DNA from: an uncultured Collinsella sp.
Lineage (GTDB): Bacteria; Actinomycetota; Coriobacteriia; Coriobacteriales; Coriobacteriaceae
DNA length: 17,226 nucleotides
Direction of reading: 5' to 3'
Assembly (NCBI GenBank): GCA_902493125.1
Contig: CABUOF010000045.1
Span: 1-17,226, forward strand
Positions 1 to 7,321 of the stretch are shown here, piece by piece. Every line of letters begins with the position of its first letter. The stretch's first letter is position 1. The notes under the pieces were generated by a model, which saw only the letters and a list, made by a program, of their open reading frames with translations, made no database searches and was not told the DNA's origin. The position numbers and the translations under genes are program-made.

Positions 1-1
1 C

Positions 2-904
2 GTGGTCACCTGCGGATCCACCGAGGCCATGATGGCCGCAATGATGACGGTCACGAACCCCGGCGACAAGGTCGTCATCTTCTCGCCGTTCTACGAGAAC
101 TACGGCGCCGACACGATCCTTTCGGGTGCCGAGCCCATCTATGTGCCGCTCAACCCGCCCACATTCGACTTTGACCGCGAGGTACTCGAGGCGGCCTTCC
201 GCGACAACGACCCCAAAGCCATCGTCCTATGCAATCCTTCCAACCCCTGCGGCAAGGTCTTTACGCGCGAGGAGCTCACCTTTATCGCCGACCTCTGCAA
301 AAAGTACGACGCGTACTGCATCACCGACGAGGTCTACGAGCACATCGTCTACGCACCCCACGAGCACGTCTATATGGCCACGCTGCCCGGCATGTTTGAG
401 CGCACCATCAGCTGCAGCTCGCTGTCCAAGACCTACTCCATCACCGGCTGGCGTCTGGGCTACACTATCGCCCCTGCCGAAATCACCGAGCGCATCAAAA
501 AGGTCCACGACTTCCTCACCGTGGGCGCCGCCGCCCCCCTGCAGGAAGCCGTCGTCACCGCCCTCAATTTCGACGACAGCTATTACGATGAGGTCCTCGA
601 CCTCTATACCGCCAAACGCGACCTGTTCTGCCAGGGACTCGACAGCATCGGTCTTGAGCATAACGTGCCGCAGGGCGCCTACTACGTGATGATGGATATC
701 TCAGAGTTTGGCTACGACAGCGACCTCGAGTTCTGCGAGGACCTCGCGTCTAAGGTGGGTGTGGGCGCCGTGCCCGGCTCGAGCTTCTTCCGCGAGCCCG
801 TCAACCATCTGATTCGTTTCCACTTTGCCAAGCGAGACGAGACGCTTAACGCGGCGCTGGAGAACCTCAAGTCGCTACGTGATAAAATCAAGCCGCGCGG
901 GTAA
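2..904 (+). CDS. PLP-dependent class I/II aminotransferase (5' end outside window)
   Basis: This is the C-terminal 300 or so residues of a fold-type I aminotransferase, which transfers an amino group between an amino acid and a 2-oxo acid using pyridoxal phosphate in the cytoplasm. The family is usually near 390 residues, so roughly 90 N-terminal residues lie left of the window and the GTG at base 2 is probably internal. Counting from base 2, the visible motifs are CNPSNPCG (77-84, cofactor-ring Asn region), ITDEVYEHIVY (107-117, Asp109 and Tyr112 contact PLP), SSLSKTYSITGWRLGY (139-154, Lys143 is the Schiff-base lysine) and HLIRFHF (269-275, Arg272 binds the substrate carboxylate). It resembles the aspartate/aromatic aminotransferase I-gamma group, but the substrate cannot be read from the sequence. 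The stop codon is followed by a hairpin terminator, so it ends its transcript. Confidence 0.9.
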   Translation: MVTCGSTEAMMAAMMTVTNPGDKVVIFSPFYENYGADTILSGAEPIYVPLNPPTFDFDREVLEAAFRDNDPKAIVLCNPSNPCGKVFTREELTFIADLCKKYDAYCITDEVYEHIVYAPHEHVYMATLPGMFERTISCSSLSKTYSITGWRLGYTIAPAEITERIKKVHDFLTVGAAAPLQEAVVTALNFDDSYYDEVLDLYTAKRDLFCQGLDSIGLEHNVPQGAYYVMMDISEFGYDSDLEFCEDLASKVGVGAVPGSSFFREPVNHLIRFHFAKRDETLNAALENLKSLRDKIKPRG

Positions 905-931
905 GGACGGCCCGGCAACTAAAGCAACCAA

Positions 932-972
932 AGAAGCCTCGCACCGCCCGCCGCGTTGCGAGGCTTCTTTCT
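932..972 (+). terminator. Rho-independent terminator after the aminotransferase gene
   Basis: A perfect 12-base-pair stem (932-943 pairs with 957-968) has a 13-base loop and runs into a short T-rich tail. It lies 27 bases after the aminotransferase stop and separates that gene from the kinase gene downstream. Confidence 0.8.
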
Positions 973-979
973 ATAACGC

Positions 980-1007
980 TTTCTTAAATGGTTTAGAGCT
1001 CTATACT
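980..1007 (+). promoter_or_regulatory. Putative sigma70-type promoter of the ROK kinase gene
   Basis: A good -10 box TATACT (1002-1007) is preceded at 16 bases by a weak -35-like TTTCTT (980-985). It lies between the upstream terminator and the ribosome binding site. The -35 match is poor, so the call rests mainly on the -10 box and on position. Confidence 0.4.
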
Positions 1008-1045
1008 TTAGTCACGGAGCAACTCGTCCCAGAGAGAGGAATACT

Positions 1046-1936
1046 ATGGCAGAGCAGCAGCTTATCGGAGCGCTCGAGGCCGGTGGCACCAAGATGGTCT
1101 GCGCCACGGGCTATGCGGACGGTACGGTCCTAAAGCGCGAGCAGATCGCGACCACGACCCCGCAGGAGACCGTTGAGGCCGTCAACGCGTGGTTTGCCGA
1201 CAAGGGCATCGCCGCGCTGGGCATCGGCGCATTTGGCCCCACCGCAGTCAACCCCGCTTCGCCCCAATACGGCAAGATCCTGGAGACGCCCAAAACGGCA
1301 TGGCGCTACTTTGACCTGCTGGGCACTATCCAAAAAGAGCTCAATATCCCCTGCGGCTACGATACCGACGTCAACGTCGCCTGCCTAGGCGAGGTCACGT
1401 TTGGTTGCGCCAAGGGCCTTACCGATGTGGTCTACCTGACCATCGGCACCGGCGTAGGCGCCGGCGTGCTCTCGGGCGGTAAGCTCGTGCACGGCATGAT
1501 GCATCCCGAGGCCGGCCACATCCTGGTCACGCGCGACCCACGCGACACCATCGGCGAGCATAGCGCCTGCCCCTTCCACGACAACTGCCTAGAGGGCCTC
1601 ATCGCAGGCCCCGGCGTTAAAAAGCGCTGGGATGGCAAGAGCGCCGGTGACATGGCCGATGACCCGGAGGCCATGGACCTGCTCGCAGGCTATCTGGCAC
1701 AGGCGCTCATGACCTACACGCTGTGCTACGCACCGCAAAAGATCATCATCGGTGGCGGCGTGGCCGACCACACCCCCATCGTGCCGCTCGCACGCAAGAA
1801 GTGCGCCGAGATGCTCAACGGCTATATCGTCACGCCCGAGGTCAACGACATCGATAGCTACATCGTCAACAACAGCCTCGAGGGCAAGCAGGGCATCATG
1901 GGCTGCCTGGCCCTGGGCGCACAGGCGCTTCAGTAA
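1046..1936 (+). CDS. ROK-family sugar kinase, fructokinase-like
   Basis: A 296-residue ROK kinase, predicted to phosphorylate a hexose (most likely fructose to fructose 6-phosphate) with ATP in the cytoplasm. The N-terminal phosphate-binding loop is GALEAGGTK (8-16), the form typical of the ScrK/YdhR-type fructokinase branch. Asp108 in DTDVN is the likely catalytic base. TIGTGVGAGV (132-141) is the second glycine-rich ATP element. The ROK zinc site is present as His158 in EAGH plus Cys175, His178 and Cys181 in HSACPFHDNC. Length is normal for the family. The ATG is preceded by AGAGAGAGGA (1031-1040) at suitable spacing. It appears to be a single-gene transcript, with a terminator on each side. 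Glucose or mannose kinase activity is an alternative, since ROK specificity is not settled by motifs. Confidence 0.9.
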   Translation: MAEQQLIGALEAGGTKMVCATGYADGTVLKREQIATTTPQETVEAVNAWFADKGIAALGIGAFGPTAVNPASPQYGKILETPKTAWRYFDLLGTIQKELNIPCGYDTDVNVACLGEVTFGCAKGLTDVVYLTIGTGVGAGVLSGGKLVHGMMHPEAGHILVTRDPRDTIGEHSACPFHDNCLEGLIAGPGVKKRWDGKSAGDMADDPEAMDLLAGYLAQALMTYTLCYAPQKIIIGGGVADHTPIVPLARKKCAEMLNGYIVTPEVNDIDSYIVNNSLEGKQGIMGCLALGAQALQ

Positions 1937-2018
1937 CAGACGCACCCACGGGGCGTGGCGCGCCCAGCAAATCCGACCAATGGAGCGACGCCACCACGCC
2001 TCATATAAGCCCTCAAAT

Positions 2019-2064
2019 AAAAAGGCCGCCTAGGACCAAACAATACGTCCTAGGCGGCCTTTTT
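2019..2064. terminator. Strong bidirectional terminator between convergent genes
   Basis: A perfect 18-base-pair inverted repeat (2019-2036 with 2047-2064) has a 10-base loop. It is A-rich at the outer left and T-rich at the outer right, so it can stop transcripts on both strands: the kinase from the left and the VanZ gene from the right. The last codons and TAG stop of the VanZ gene lie inside the right arm. Confidence 0.9.
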
Positions 2065-2499
2065 GGCGCACATCAGCGACCGTAAGAGATATCGGAGCAC
2101 AACGCCCGTTGCCGCTCCACAGCAGTCGATCATCACATCGGTGATCATGCCGGCGCGTCCCGGCACAAAGAGCTGAATCGTCTCGTCGATCGAGGGAATC
2201 AGCAGCAGGAACACCGCCGTGGGCAGCAGCACGTCAAAGGTGCGCCGGCCCTCAAAATCAAAAGCGTGCGTTGCCAGGATGCCGAGCACCATATACTCGG
2301 TAAAATGCGCGCACTTGCGAACAACAAAATTGGTCACCCATTCATATGGAAGTCCCACGCCGTGCAGGAAACCGCGGATAGCTTCCATGACCGTTAGGCT
2401 CAGCGAGCCCGACCCCGAGCCGGGAACCAGCGAATTGCCCCAGATCAAGAGCGCCATCAGGCAGGTCACGACCGCCCATTTTCGATTGATCTTAACCAT
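2050..2499 (-). CDS. VanZ-family membrane protein
   Basis: A 149-residue integral membrane protein with the VanZ signature: IWGNSLVPG (19-27), RKCAHFTEYMVLGILA (61-76) and DETIQLFVPGRAGMITD (105-121). About four hydrophobic helices are visible, near residues 8-25, 67-80, 89-103 and 122-140. The family is named after a teicoplanin-resistance accessory protein, but most members are chromosomal genes of unknown role and nothing here points to glycopeptide resistance. It begins 7 bases after the stop of the upstream membrane-protein gene, and its GGAGG lies inside the end of that gene, 12 bases before the ATG. This suggests co-transcription and perhaps translational coupling. Its final codons (KKAA) and stop are encoded by the terminator stem. 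Confidence 0.88.
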   Translation of the reverse strand: MVKINRKWAVVTCLMALLIWGNSLVPGSGSGSLSLTVMEAIRGFLHGVGLPYEWVTNFVVRKCAHFTEYMVLGILATHAFDFEGRRTFDVLLPTAVFLLLIPSIDETIQLFVPGRAGMITDVMIDCCGAATGVVLRYLLRSLMCAKKAA

Positions 2500-2506
2500 G
2501 CAGAAG

Positions 2507-3907
2507 TTATGCCTCCGCGCGGAGCGGCGCGAAGCTGGCGGTACCGCCCTCGATAACGCTCAGATAGGCACGGCCCGTACGCTTGGCGGTAGAGGACTGC
2601 AGGCGCTCGATCTCTTCCTCGAGGATCTGATTGACGCGCTCGTGACGACGATTTTCCATAATGCCGGCGGCAATAGCCTCGGCCCGCTCGATGCCCTCGC
2701 GCGAGATACGGGCGGTATCCTCGGGGAACACAGCGCTGTGACGGCCGACATAGGCGGGGGCAGCAGGCTGAGGGGCAGTGACGGGAGCGGGGGCTGCAAC
2801 AGGAGCAGGCCCGTCAATCTCATCCAGAATCGCGGTGGCGGCGGCCCACATGTCCTCGTGGCCCGAGTAATCGGCCATGGGGACATCAACCTCGAGCGAA
2901 GCGTCCGGAAGGTCGCCGGTGTCGATGCGATCTTGGGCATCAATCGATGCGGTGATGGCTGCAGGCTCATCGAGGTCATCGAGATCGATGTCCGCGACAC
3001 CGGAGATGATAGGCATGCTGGCGAGGTTTGCGTTGTACGGCGCAGCCTCAGCCGCCTGCTGCTGGGCAGGAGCGCCCCAAAGCGAGCTTTCGGCGGCGCG
3101 GCGGGCGGCAACGGCCTCCTCGTCCGCGGTCATGGCTTCATCAACGTACGAATTATCGGCAGAAGCGTTCGCGTCCGCCGAGGTAGCGCTGCAGGCGTTA
3201 TTGGCTGCCGCGTTGGCAACGAGTGCCACGAAAGCCGCCGTGCTGCCCGCAGGGGCGGCCTGGGAGCCCGACACGGCGCGTGCCGCGGCGGCGATGTCAT
3301 CGCGATTGAAGGAGCCGGTCTGCCCGCCGTTGGTGAGCTCGTCGATGGCGACTTGATAGACATCGCGCGAGCGCGCAGGGTCGCAGCTCACCGGCGAATC
3401 GTCGTCGAGCATACTGTCGATCATGGACCAAGCCTCGTCCTCGTCCATAGCATCTGCGGCTCGAGCAATGGTGGGAACACCATCATCGGCATGACGGCGC
3501 TGGAACGCACCAGTCAGGCCGGAAAGGAATGCCGAGGTAGACTGCTCCGCCTGAGCCTGAGAAGCAGAAGCCGCAGCGTAAGGAGTCGCATCCTGCTGCT
3601 GAGCTGGGATCGAGGCGGTCTTGAACTCGCTTTGATGCTGATTGAGATTGGCGGCACCGCCCATGGCATCGGGCTGGAACAGACGCTCTTCACGCTGCTC
3701 ACGATACTCGGAGATACCCAGCGAGGCGGCATAGATGCCCACGCCCGCCACCGCGCCCACGGCGAAGGGAACCGCACCCGCCACGACCGTCTCGTTCACC
3801 GACGAAAACGGCAGCGTCGCGGCATACATAACCACGGGAGCGGCAAGGCCGATCCCGCACGAAAGTCCGGCAAGGACTGCTCGTTGTGTTGCATCAGAAG
3901 AAGCCAT
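2507..3907 (-). CDS. Membrane-anchored protein of unknown function with long acidic Ala-rich domain
   Basis: I do not recognise this 466-residue protein. Two hydrophobic segments lie at the N-terminus (about 11-33 and 41-64), followed by a charged SEYREQREERL (66-76), which suggests that N- and C-termini are both cytoplasmic. Residues from about 80 to 385 are low-complexity and rich in Ala, Asp, Gln and Ser, with acidic patches such as DEDEAW and DIDLDDLDEP. A more ordered, probably helical tail follows from about 386 (YVGRHSAVFP to the end), with many Arg and Glu residues. I chose the start at 3907 because GGGGAG lies 6 bases upstream. An ATG at 3934 would add 9 residues but has no ribosome binding site. 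It is the first gene of a two-gene unit with VanZ. No catalytic motif is visible. Confidence 0.75.
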   Translation of the reverse strand: MASSDATQRAVLAGLSCGIGLAAPVVMYAATLPFSSVNETVVAGAVPFAVGAVAGVGIYAASLGISEYREQREERLFQPDAMGGAANLNQHQSEFKTASIPAQQQDATPYAAASASQAQAEQSTSAFLSGLTGAFQRRHADDGVPTIARAADAMDEDEAWSMIDSMLDDDSPVSCDPARSRDVYQVAIDELTNGGQTGSFNRDDIAAAARAVSGSQAAPAGSTAAFVALVANAAANNACSATSADANASADNSYVDEAMTADEEAVAARRAAESSLWGAPAQQQAAEAAPYNANLASMPIISGVADIDLDDLDEPAAITASIDAQDRIDTGDLPDASLEVDVPMADYSGHEDMWAAATAILDEIDGPAPVAAPAPVTAPQPAAPAYVGRHSAVFPEDTARISREGIERAEAIAAGIMENRRHERVNQILEEEIERLQSSTAKRTGRAYLSVIEGGTASFAPLRAEA

Positions 3908-4043
3908 GAGCTCTCCCCATCTTCCAGCACCCAAATCGCATCATTCAGTTGGCTGCGCGAGAGAAGATGAAGCGGGGCTATGCCCCAAAGCAACGGTATA
4001 TGGTTCGTTTCATCTGCGTTTTCCGTCGCGAAGCTTAAAAGCT

Positions 4044-4072
4044 ATTATGCGAAACCGCCCTGTCGATTGCAA
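4044..4072 (-). promoter_or_regulatory. Sigma70-type promoter of the membrane protein/VanZ unit
   Basis: Read on the minus strand, TTGCAA (4067-4072) and CATAAT (4044-4049) are separated by exactly 17 bases. Transcription would start near 4036, leaving a leader of about 130 bases before the ATG at 3907. Confidence 0.6.
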
Positions 4073-4150
4073 GCGACGATGTCGGATTGAAACGGGAAAC
4101 CTGCTGCTCGTCGGTCTTATGGTCAAAAAAGGTGTCGAACGGCGATATGG

Positions 4151-4181
4151 AAAAGGGTCGAGGCGCAAACCCCGACCCTTT
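4151..4181 (-). terminator. Rho-independent terminator after rho
   Basis: A 9-base-pair stem (4152-4160 with 4173-4181), extendable with one mismatch, is followed on the minus strand by TTTT. It lies about 38 bases after the rho stop codon and ends the rho transcript. Confidence 0.7.
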
Positions 4182-4218
4182 ATCGCATTGATGACTATCG
4201 CCGCGCGTGGATGACAAC

Positions 4219-6792
4219 CTAAAACGTCTGCTCGTAGTCGCTGTGTTTTTTGGCCGAACGCACCAGGAACTCCTGGTTGGTGTTGGTGCCCTTAAGACCC
4301 TTGATAAACGATGCGGCTGCGCGCTCGGTGTTGTTCATGCCGGCAAGAATGCGACGCAGGCCAAAGACAAACGGACGCATCTGCTCGTCGACCAACAGGT
4401 CCTCGTTACGCGTACCGGAGGCAACGGGGTCGATAGCAGGGAAGATGCGGCGGTCGGCCAGGTCGCGGTCGAGCTTAAGCTCCATGTTGCCGGTGCCCTT
4501 GAACTCCTCAAAGATGACCTCGTCCATCTTGGAGCCGGTGTCGATGAGGGCAGAGGCCAGGATGGTGAGCGAGCCACCGTTCTCGATATTGCGGGCTGCA
4601 CCCAGGAAGCGCTTGGGCGGATACAGTGCCGCCGAATCGACGCCGCCCGAAAGGATGCGGCCCGAGGCGGGCGCCGCCAAGTTGTAGGCGCGGGCGAGGC
4701 GCGTGATGGAGTCGAGCACCACCACGACGTCGCCACCCAGCTCTACGATGCGCTTGGCGCGCTCGATGACGAGCTCGGCCACGCGGGTGTGGTTGTCAGC
4801 GGGCATATCGAAGGTCGACGCCACAACCTCGCCCTTGATGGAACGCTGCATATCGGTGACCTCTTCGGGGCGCTCGTCGACGAGCAGGCAGATGAGGTGC
4901 ACCTCGGGGTTGTTAATCGAGATGGACTGGCAGATCTTCTTGAGAATCGTGGTCTTGCCGGCCTTGGGCGGGGACACGATCAGGCCACGCTGGCCCTTGC
5001 CGATCGGCGACACGATGTCGATGGCGCGACCGGTAATGGAGTCCTTGCCGTGCTCCATGCGCAGCGGCTCGTTGGGATAGACCGGGGTGAGGTCGCCGAA
5101 CTTGGGACGGTTGCGAATCTGCTCGGGGTCCAGACCGTTGACGGTCGTGATTTTGGCGAGGCCGGCGCGCTTGTCGCCGCCGCGCGAAGGACGCAGCGAG
5201 CCCTCGATGACGTCGCCCGTGCGCAGGCGCGCGGAGCGGATGAGGTAGGCGGGCACGAAGGCGTCGTCGTTGGACTTCATGTAGCCATGGGCGTGGATGA
5301 TGCCGGAGCTGTCCGGGCGAATCTGCAGAATGCCCTTGATATCGCGGAAGCCCTCAGCCTTCGCAGCAGTGGTGTAGATCTCCTCGACAAGCTCGGCCTT
5401 CTTCTTGCCGGTCGTCTCGATCTCGAACTCCTTAGCCTTCTCGCGCAGTTCAGCGACCTTCATGGCCGCGAGTTCCTCGCGCGAAAGCGTGGGCTCGGTG
5501 GGAGCGGCATTACGCTCCTTGTTGCGCTGCTTGCGATCGCGCTGGCGGTTGCGACGGTCGTTGTTGCGGTCGTCCTTACGCTCGTTGCGCTCGTCGTTGC
5601 GCTTGTGCTGGCGACGGTTGGAACGAGTGCCGTCTTCGCCCTCGGCGGGGGCGGCACCATTGGTTGCAGCGGTGTCAACATTGGCCGCAGCGGCGTCATT
5701 GGCCTCGGCGCCGGAATCGACCTGCGCTTCGACATCAGCCTGCTGCTCGGCGGCCTTGGCCTTAACGGACTTCTTGCGACCGCGCTTGGGCTTCTCGGAC
5801 GCAGGCTGTTCGGCGTCCTGAGGCTCGGCGGCATCAGTCGATGCATCGGCGGTCGTCTCGGCAGAATCCTCGGACGCACCCTTCTTGGCAGCCTTAGCCT
5901 TGGACGTGCGTTTAGCAGCAGTGCGACGGCTGCGACCGGGACGGACGTCGGCGGGCTCGACATCGGCGGGAGCGGCCTCGGAAGTCGTAGCATCCTGGAC
6001 AGGTGCATCGGCAGCAGTTGAGGACTTGACGGTCGCCGCAGCATCCCGAGCGGCGGCGGCTGCGGCTGCGGCCTTCTCGGCCTCGACGAAGGCCTTGGGC
6101 TTGCGACCGCGACGGTGCGGGCGCAAAGCCGGATCGACAACGGGAACTTCGCTGGCCTCGACAGGCGCAGCGGGCTCAGCAGGCGATGCGCCCTCCCCTG
6201 CCGCGGAACGGAGCGAAGCCTCAGTGAGCTCGGGGGTTACCTGTTCAGCAACCTGCTCGGCCTTAGCAGCCGTGCGGCGGCGTGTGCGCGGTGCCGGTTT
6301 CTCGGTCGGCTGGTCGGCGGCAGGGGTCTCGATGGCGGCAGGCATCTCGGGCACAGACGGAGCTGTAAGCTCGGTCAGAGCCGCGGCCTCGCGCTCGGCA
6401 GCACGACGGCGGGCGCGCACCACCTGAGCCTCGCTAATCTGCGCCAACGCACGTGCCTGCGCGACCTCATCGGAAATCGGCGCCGAGGAGTCAGCTGCAA
6501 CGGTGCGCTTGGCGCGCGTCGTGCGCGTGGTACGGCGCTTTGGCTTGGTGACCTCCTCGCCGTCAGCGGCAGGCTTGGCCGTGCGGCGCGTACGCTTGGG
6601 CTTTGCCGGAGCAGCCTCCTCACCAGTTGCAGGCACGGCCTTCTCAGCCGCTACAGGCATGGGCGTCGAAGCAGCCTTAGGCGTCTCAGGAGTCGAGGCT
6701 TGCGCGGGCGCCGCGACCTGGTCCGACACAACCGGTGCAGCGGGAGCGGCTTGCGTCGTCGTTATTTCGTTTTCTTGCTGTTGATCAGACAC
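4219..6792 (-). CDS. rho: Transcription termination factor Rho with long N-terminal extension
   Basis: The 857-residue RNA-dependent ATPase/translocase that ends untranslated transcripts. The C-terminal 420 residues match the normal Rho core: a Rho_N helical domain (about 436-474), the cold-shock-like RNA-binding domain (485-580), Walker A PPKAGKTT (608-615, Lys613), DERPEEVTDMQR (639-650), Walker B VVVLDSITRLARAYN (690-704) and a Q/R-loop region including KRFLGAARN (727-735) and EEFKGTGNMEL (762-772). Residues 1-430 are an added low-complexity arm of Ala/Pro/Glu stretches broken by basic patches (RTRRRTAAK, RPHRRGRKPK, KPKRGRKKS), ending in a dense Arg/Asn/Asp/Lys tract (390-428). Such insertions are known in actinobacterial Rho. 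The start is GTG, with an in-frame TGA four codons upstream, so no earlier start is possible. The ribosome binding site is weak. It has its own promoter and terminator. Confidence 0.97.
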   Translation of the reverse strand: MSDQQQENEITTTQAAPAAPVVSDQVAAPAQASTPETPKAASTPMPVAAEKAVPATGEEAAPAKPKRTRRTAKPAADGEEVTKPKRRTTRTTRAKRTVAADSSAPISDEVAQARALAQISEAQVVRARRRAAEREAAALTELTAPSVPEMPAAIETPAADQPTEKPAPRTRRRTAAKAEQVAEQVTPELTEASLRSAAGEGASPAEPAAPVEASEVPVVDPALRPHRRGRKPKAFVEAEKAAAAAAAARDAAATVKSSTAADAPVQDATTSEAAPADVEPADVRPGRSRRTAAKRTSKAKAAKKGASEDSAETTADASTDAAEPQDAEQPASEKPKRGRKKSVKAKAAEQQADVEAQVDSGAEANDAAAANVDTAATNGAAPAEGEDGTRSNRRQHKRNDERNERKDDRNNDRRNRQRDRKQRNKERNAAPTEPTLSREELAAMKVAELREKAKEFEIETTGKKKAELVEEIYTTAAKAEGFRDIKGILQIRPDSSGIIHAHGYMKSNDDAFVPAYLIRSARLRTGDVIEGSLRPSRGGDKRAGLAKITTVNGLDPEQIRNRPKFGDLTPVYPNEPLRMEHGKDSITGRAIDIVSPIGKGQRGLIVSPPKAGKTTILKKICQSISINNPEVHLICLLVDERPEEVTDMQRSIKGEVVASTFDMPADNHTRVAELVIERAKRIVELGGDVVVVLDSITRLARAYNLAAPASGRILSGGVDSAALYPPKRFLGAARNIENGGSLTILASALIDTGSKMDEVIFEEFKGTGNMELKLDRDLADRRIFPAIDPVASGTRNEDLLVDEQMRPFVFGLRRILAGMNNTERAAASFIKGLKGTNTNQEFLVRSAKKHSDYEQTF

Positions 6793-6896
6793 AGTGTTTG
6801 CTCAACTTTCTTTTCAAGCCCTGTGATCACATGCTCCCTGCATAAACCTTCAGGGCGGCTAAACAGTCTAGTTCCGTTCAAAACAACGAACATCAT
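6762..6896 (-). other. Possible 44-codon leader ORF overlapping the rho start
   Basis: In the rho leader an ATG at 6896 opens a 44-codon frame (MMFVVLNGTRLFSRPEG...) that ends with TAA at 6762-6764, 31 bases inside rho in a different frame. A GTG at codon 23 has AGGGAG three bases before it. Translation here could couple to the weak rho start, or the frame may be chance. There is no good ribosome binding site at the ATG. Confidence 0.2.
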
Positions 6897-6935
6897 TGAT
6901 CTGTATCGAGATGATTGCGTCAACTACGCAGCGTT

Positions 6936-6963
6936 AGTGTAACACAACCGCTGCCACCTGCAA
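6936..6963 (-). promoter_or_regulatory. Putative rho promoter
   Basis: On the minus strand TTGCAG (6958-6963) and TACACT (6936-6941) are 16 bases apart. The predicted start near 6929 gives a leader of about 137 bases, similar in idea to the long regulated rho leader of enteric bacteria. Confidence 0.5.
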
Positions 6964-7047
6964 CTTAGTCATCGGGGACGTTCATAAACGACTAGTCAAA
7001 AGGGACACTCTTTGGTTTACCACTCACAAATCTGACTGCCTCCGCCA

Positions 7048-7197
7048 AAACTATGGCGGTTTACTACGATGAATCGCTCAACCGCGACCACTCCGAAACT
7101 TGTTGAACTAAAACCGCAGGTAGATGCCTTGCACTTTTTAGCGAAAAGCCGGCGTGGTTGGAATTCCTCAATTCATCGTAGTAAACCGGCATAGTTT
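7048..7197. repeat. 150-base element bounded by 27-base inverted repeats
   Basis: The arms 7048-7074 and 7171-7197 are reverse complements at 26 of 27 positions (one G/C difference) around a 96-base centre. The left arm also overlaps a smaller CCGCC/GGCGG hairpin (7042-7046 with 7055-7059). There is no open frame inside and no obvious target duplication outside. It could be a small mobile repeat, a structured RNA or a processing site. Confidence 0.75.
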
Positions 7198-7240
7198 CGT
7201 ATTTCCAGCAGTTCAAAATTTGTCAATACGTCGGCGTATG

Positions 7241-7275
7241 CGAAAAAAGCCCGACCTCCGTGGGAGATCGGGCTT
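7241..7275 (-). terminator. Rho-independent terminator after argS
   Basis: On the minus strand AAGCCCGATCTCC pairs with GGAGGTCGGGCTT (one G-T pair) around a very short loop and is followed by TTTTTT. It lies about 47 bases after the argS stop and is a strong intrinsic terminator, so rho is probably transcribed separately. Confidence 0.88.
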
Positions 7276-7321
7276 ATAGGGCTCAGTTAAACCAAGTCTG
7301 TACGGTCAAATGACCCGCAGA

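Larger units (their letters stand above)
3908..4218. other. Intergenic region between rho and the unknown membrane-protein gene
   Basis: These 311 bases hold the promoter of the leftward membrane-protein unit, a leader of about 130 bases that includes a small GGGGC/GCCCC hairpin near 3976-3988, and the rho terminator at the right end. I see no convincing gene. Confidence 0.6.
6793..7321. other. 529-base non-coding region between argS and rho
   Basis: From right to left (the direction of transcription) this region holds the argS terminator, an AT-richer stretch with a 27-base inverted repeat, two GGGAC-type motifs (6974-6983 and 7002-7010), the rho promoter, and a rho leader of about 137 bases with a small hairpin (6836-6840 with 6851-6855). 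I find no convincing protein gene apart from the weak leader ORF listed separately. Confidence 0.7.

Noticed and set aside
2050..2499. VanZ gene as a glycopeptide resistance determinant
   Set aside because: No vanA/H/X/R/S genes are nearby and VanZ-family proteins are common chromosomal genes with unknown roles.
2219..3970. Rightward open frame (583 codons) opposite the VanZ and membrane-protein genes
   Set aside because: Arg/Gly-rich composition typical of antisense frames. The leftward genes have promoter, ribosome binding sites and membrane helices.
4207..6021. Long rightward open frame (604 codons) antisense to rho
   Set aside because: It mirrors the GC-rich codons of rho, has low-complexity Gly/Leu/Asp content, no ribosome binding site and no family resemblance. 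rho on the other strand is certain.
6793..7240. CRISPR array in the repeat-rich gap
   Set aside because: There is one inverted pair, not regularly spaced direct repeats with spacers, and no cas genes.
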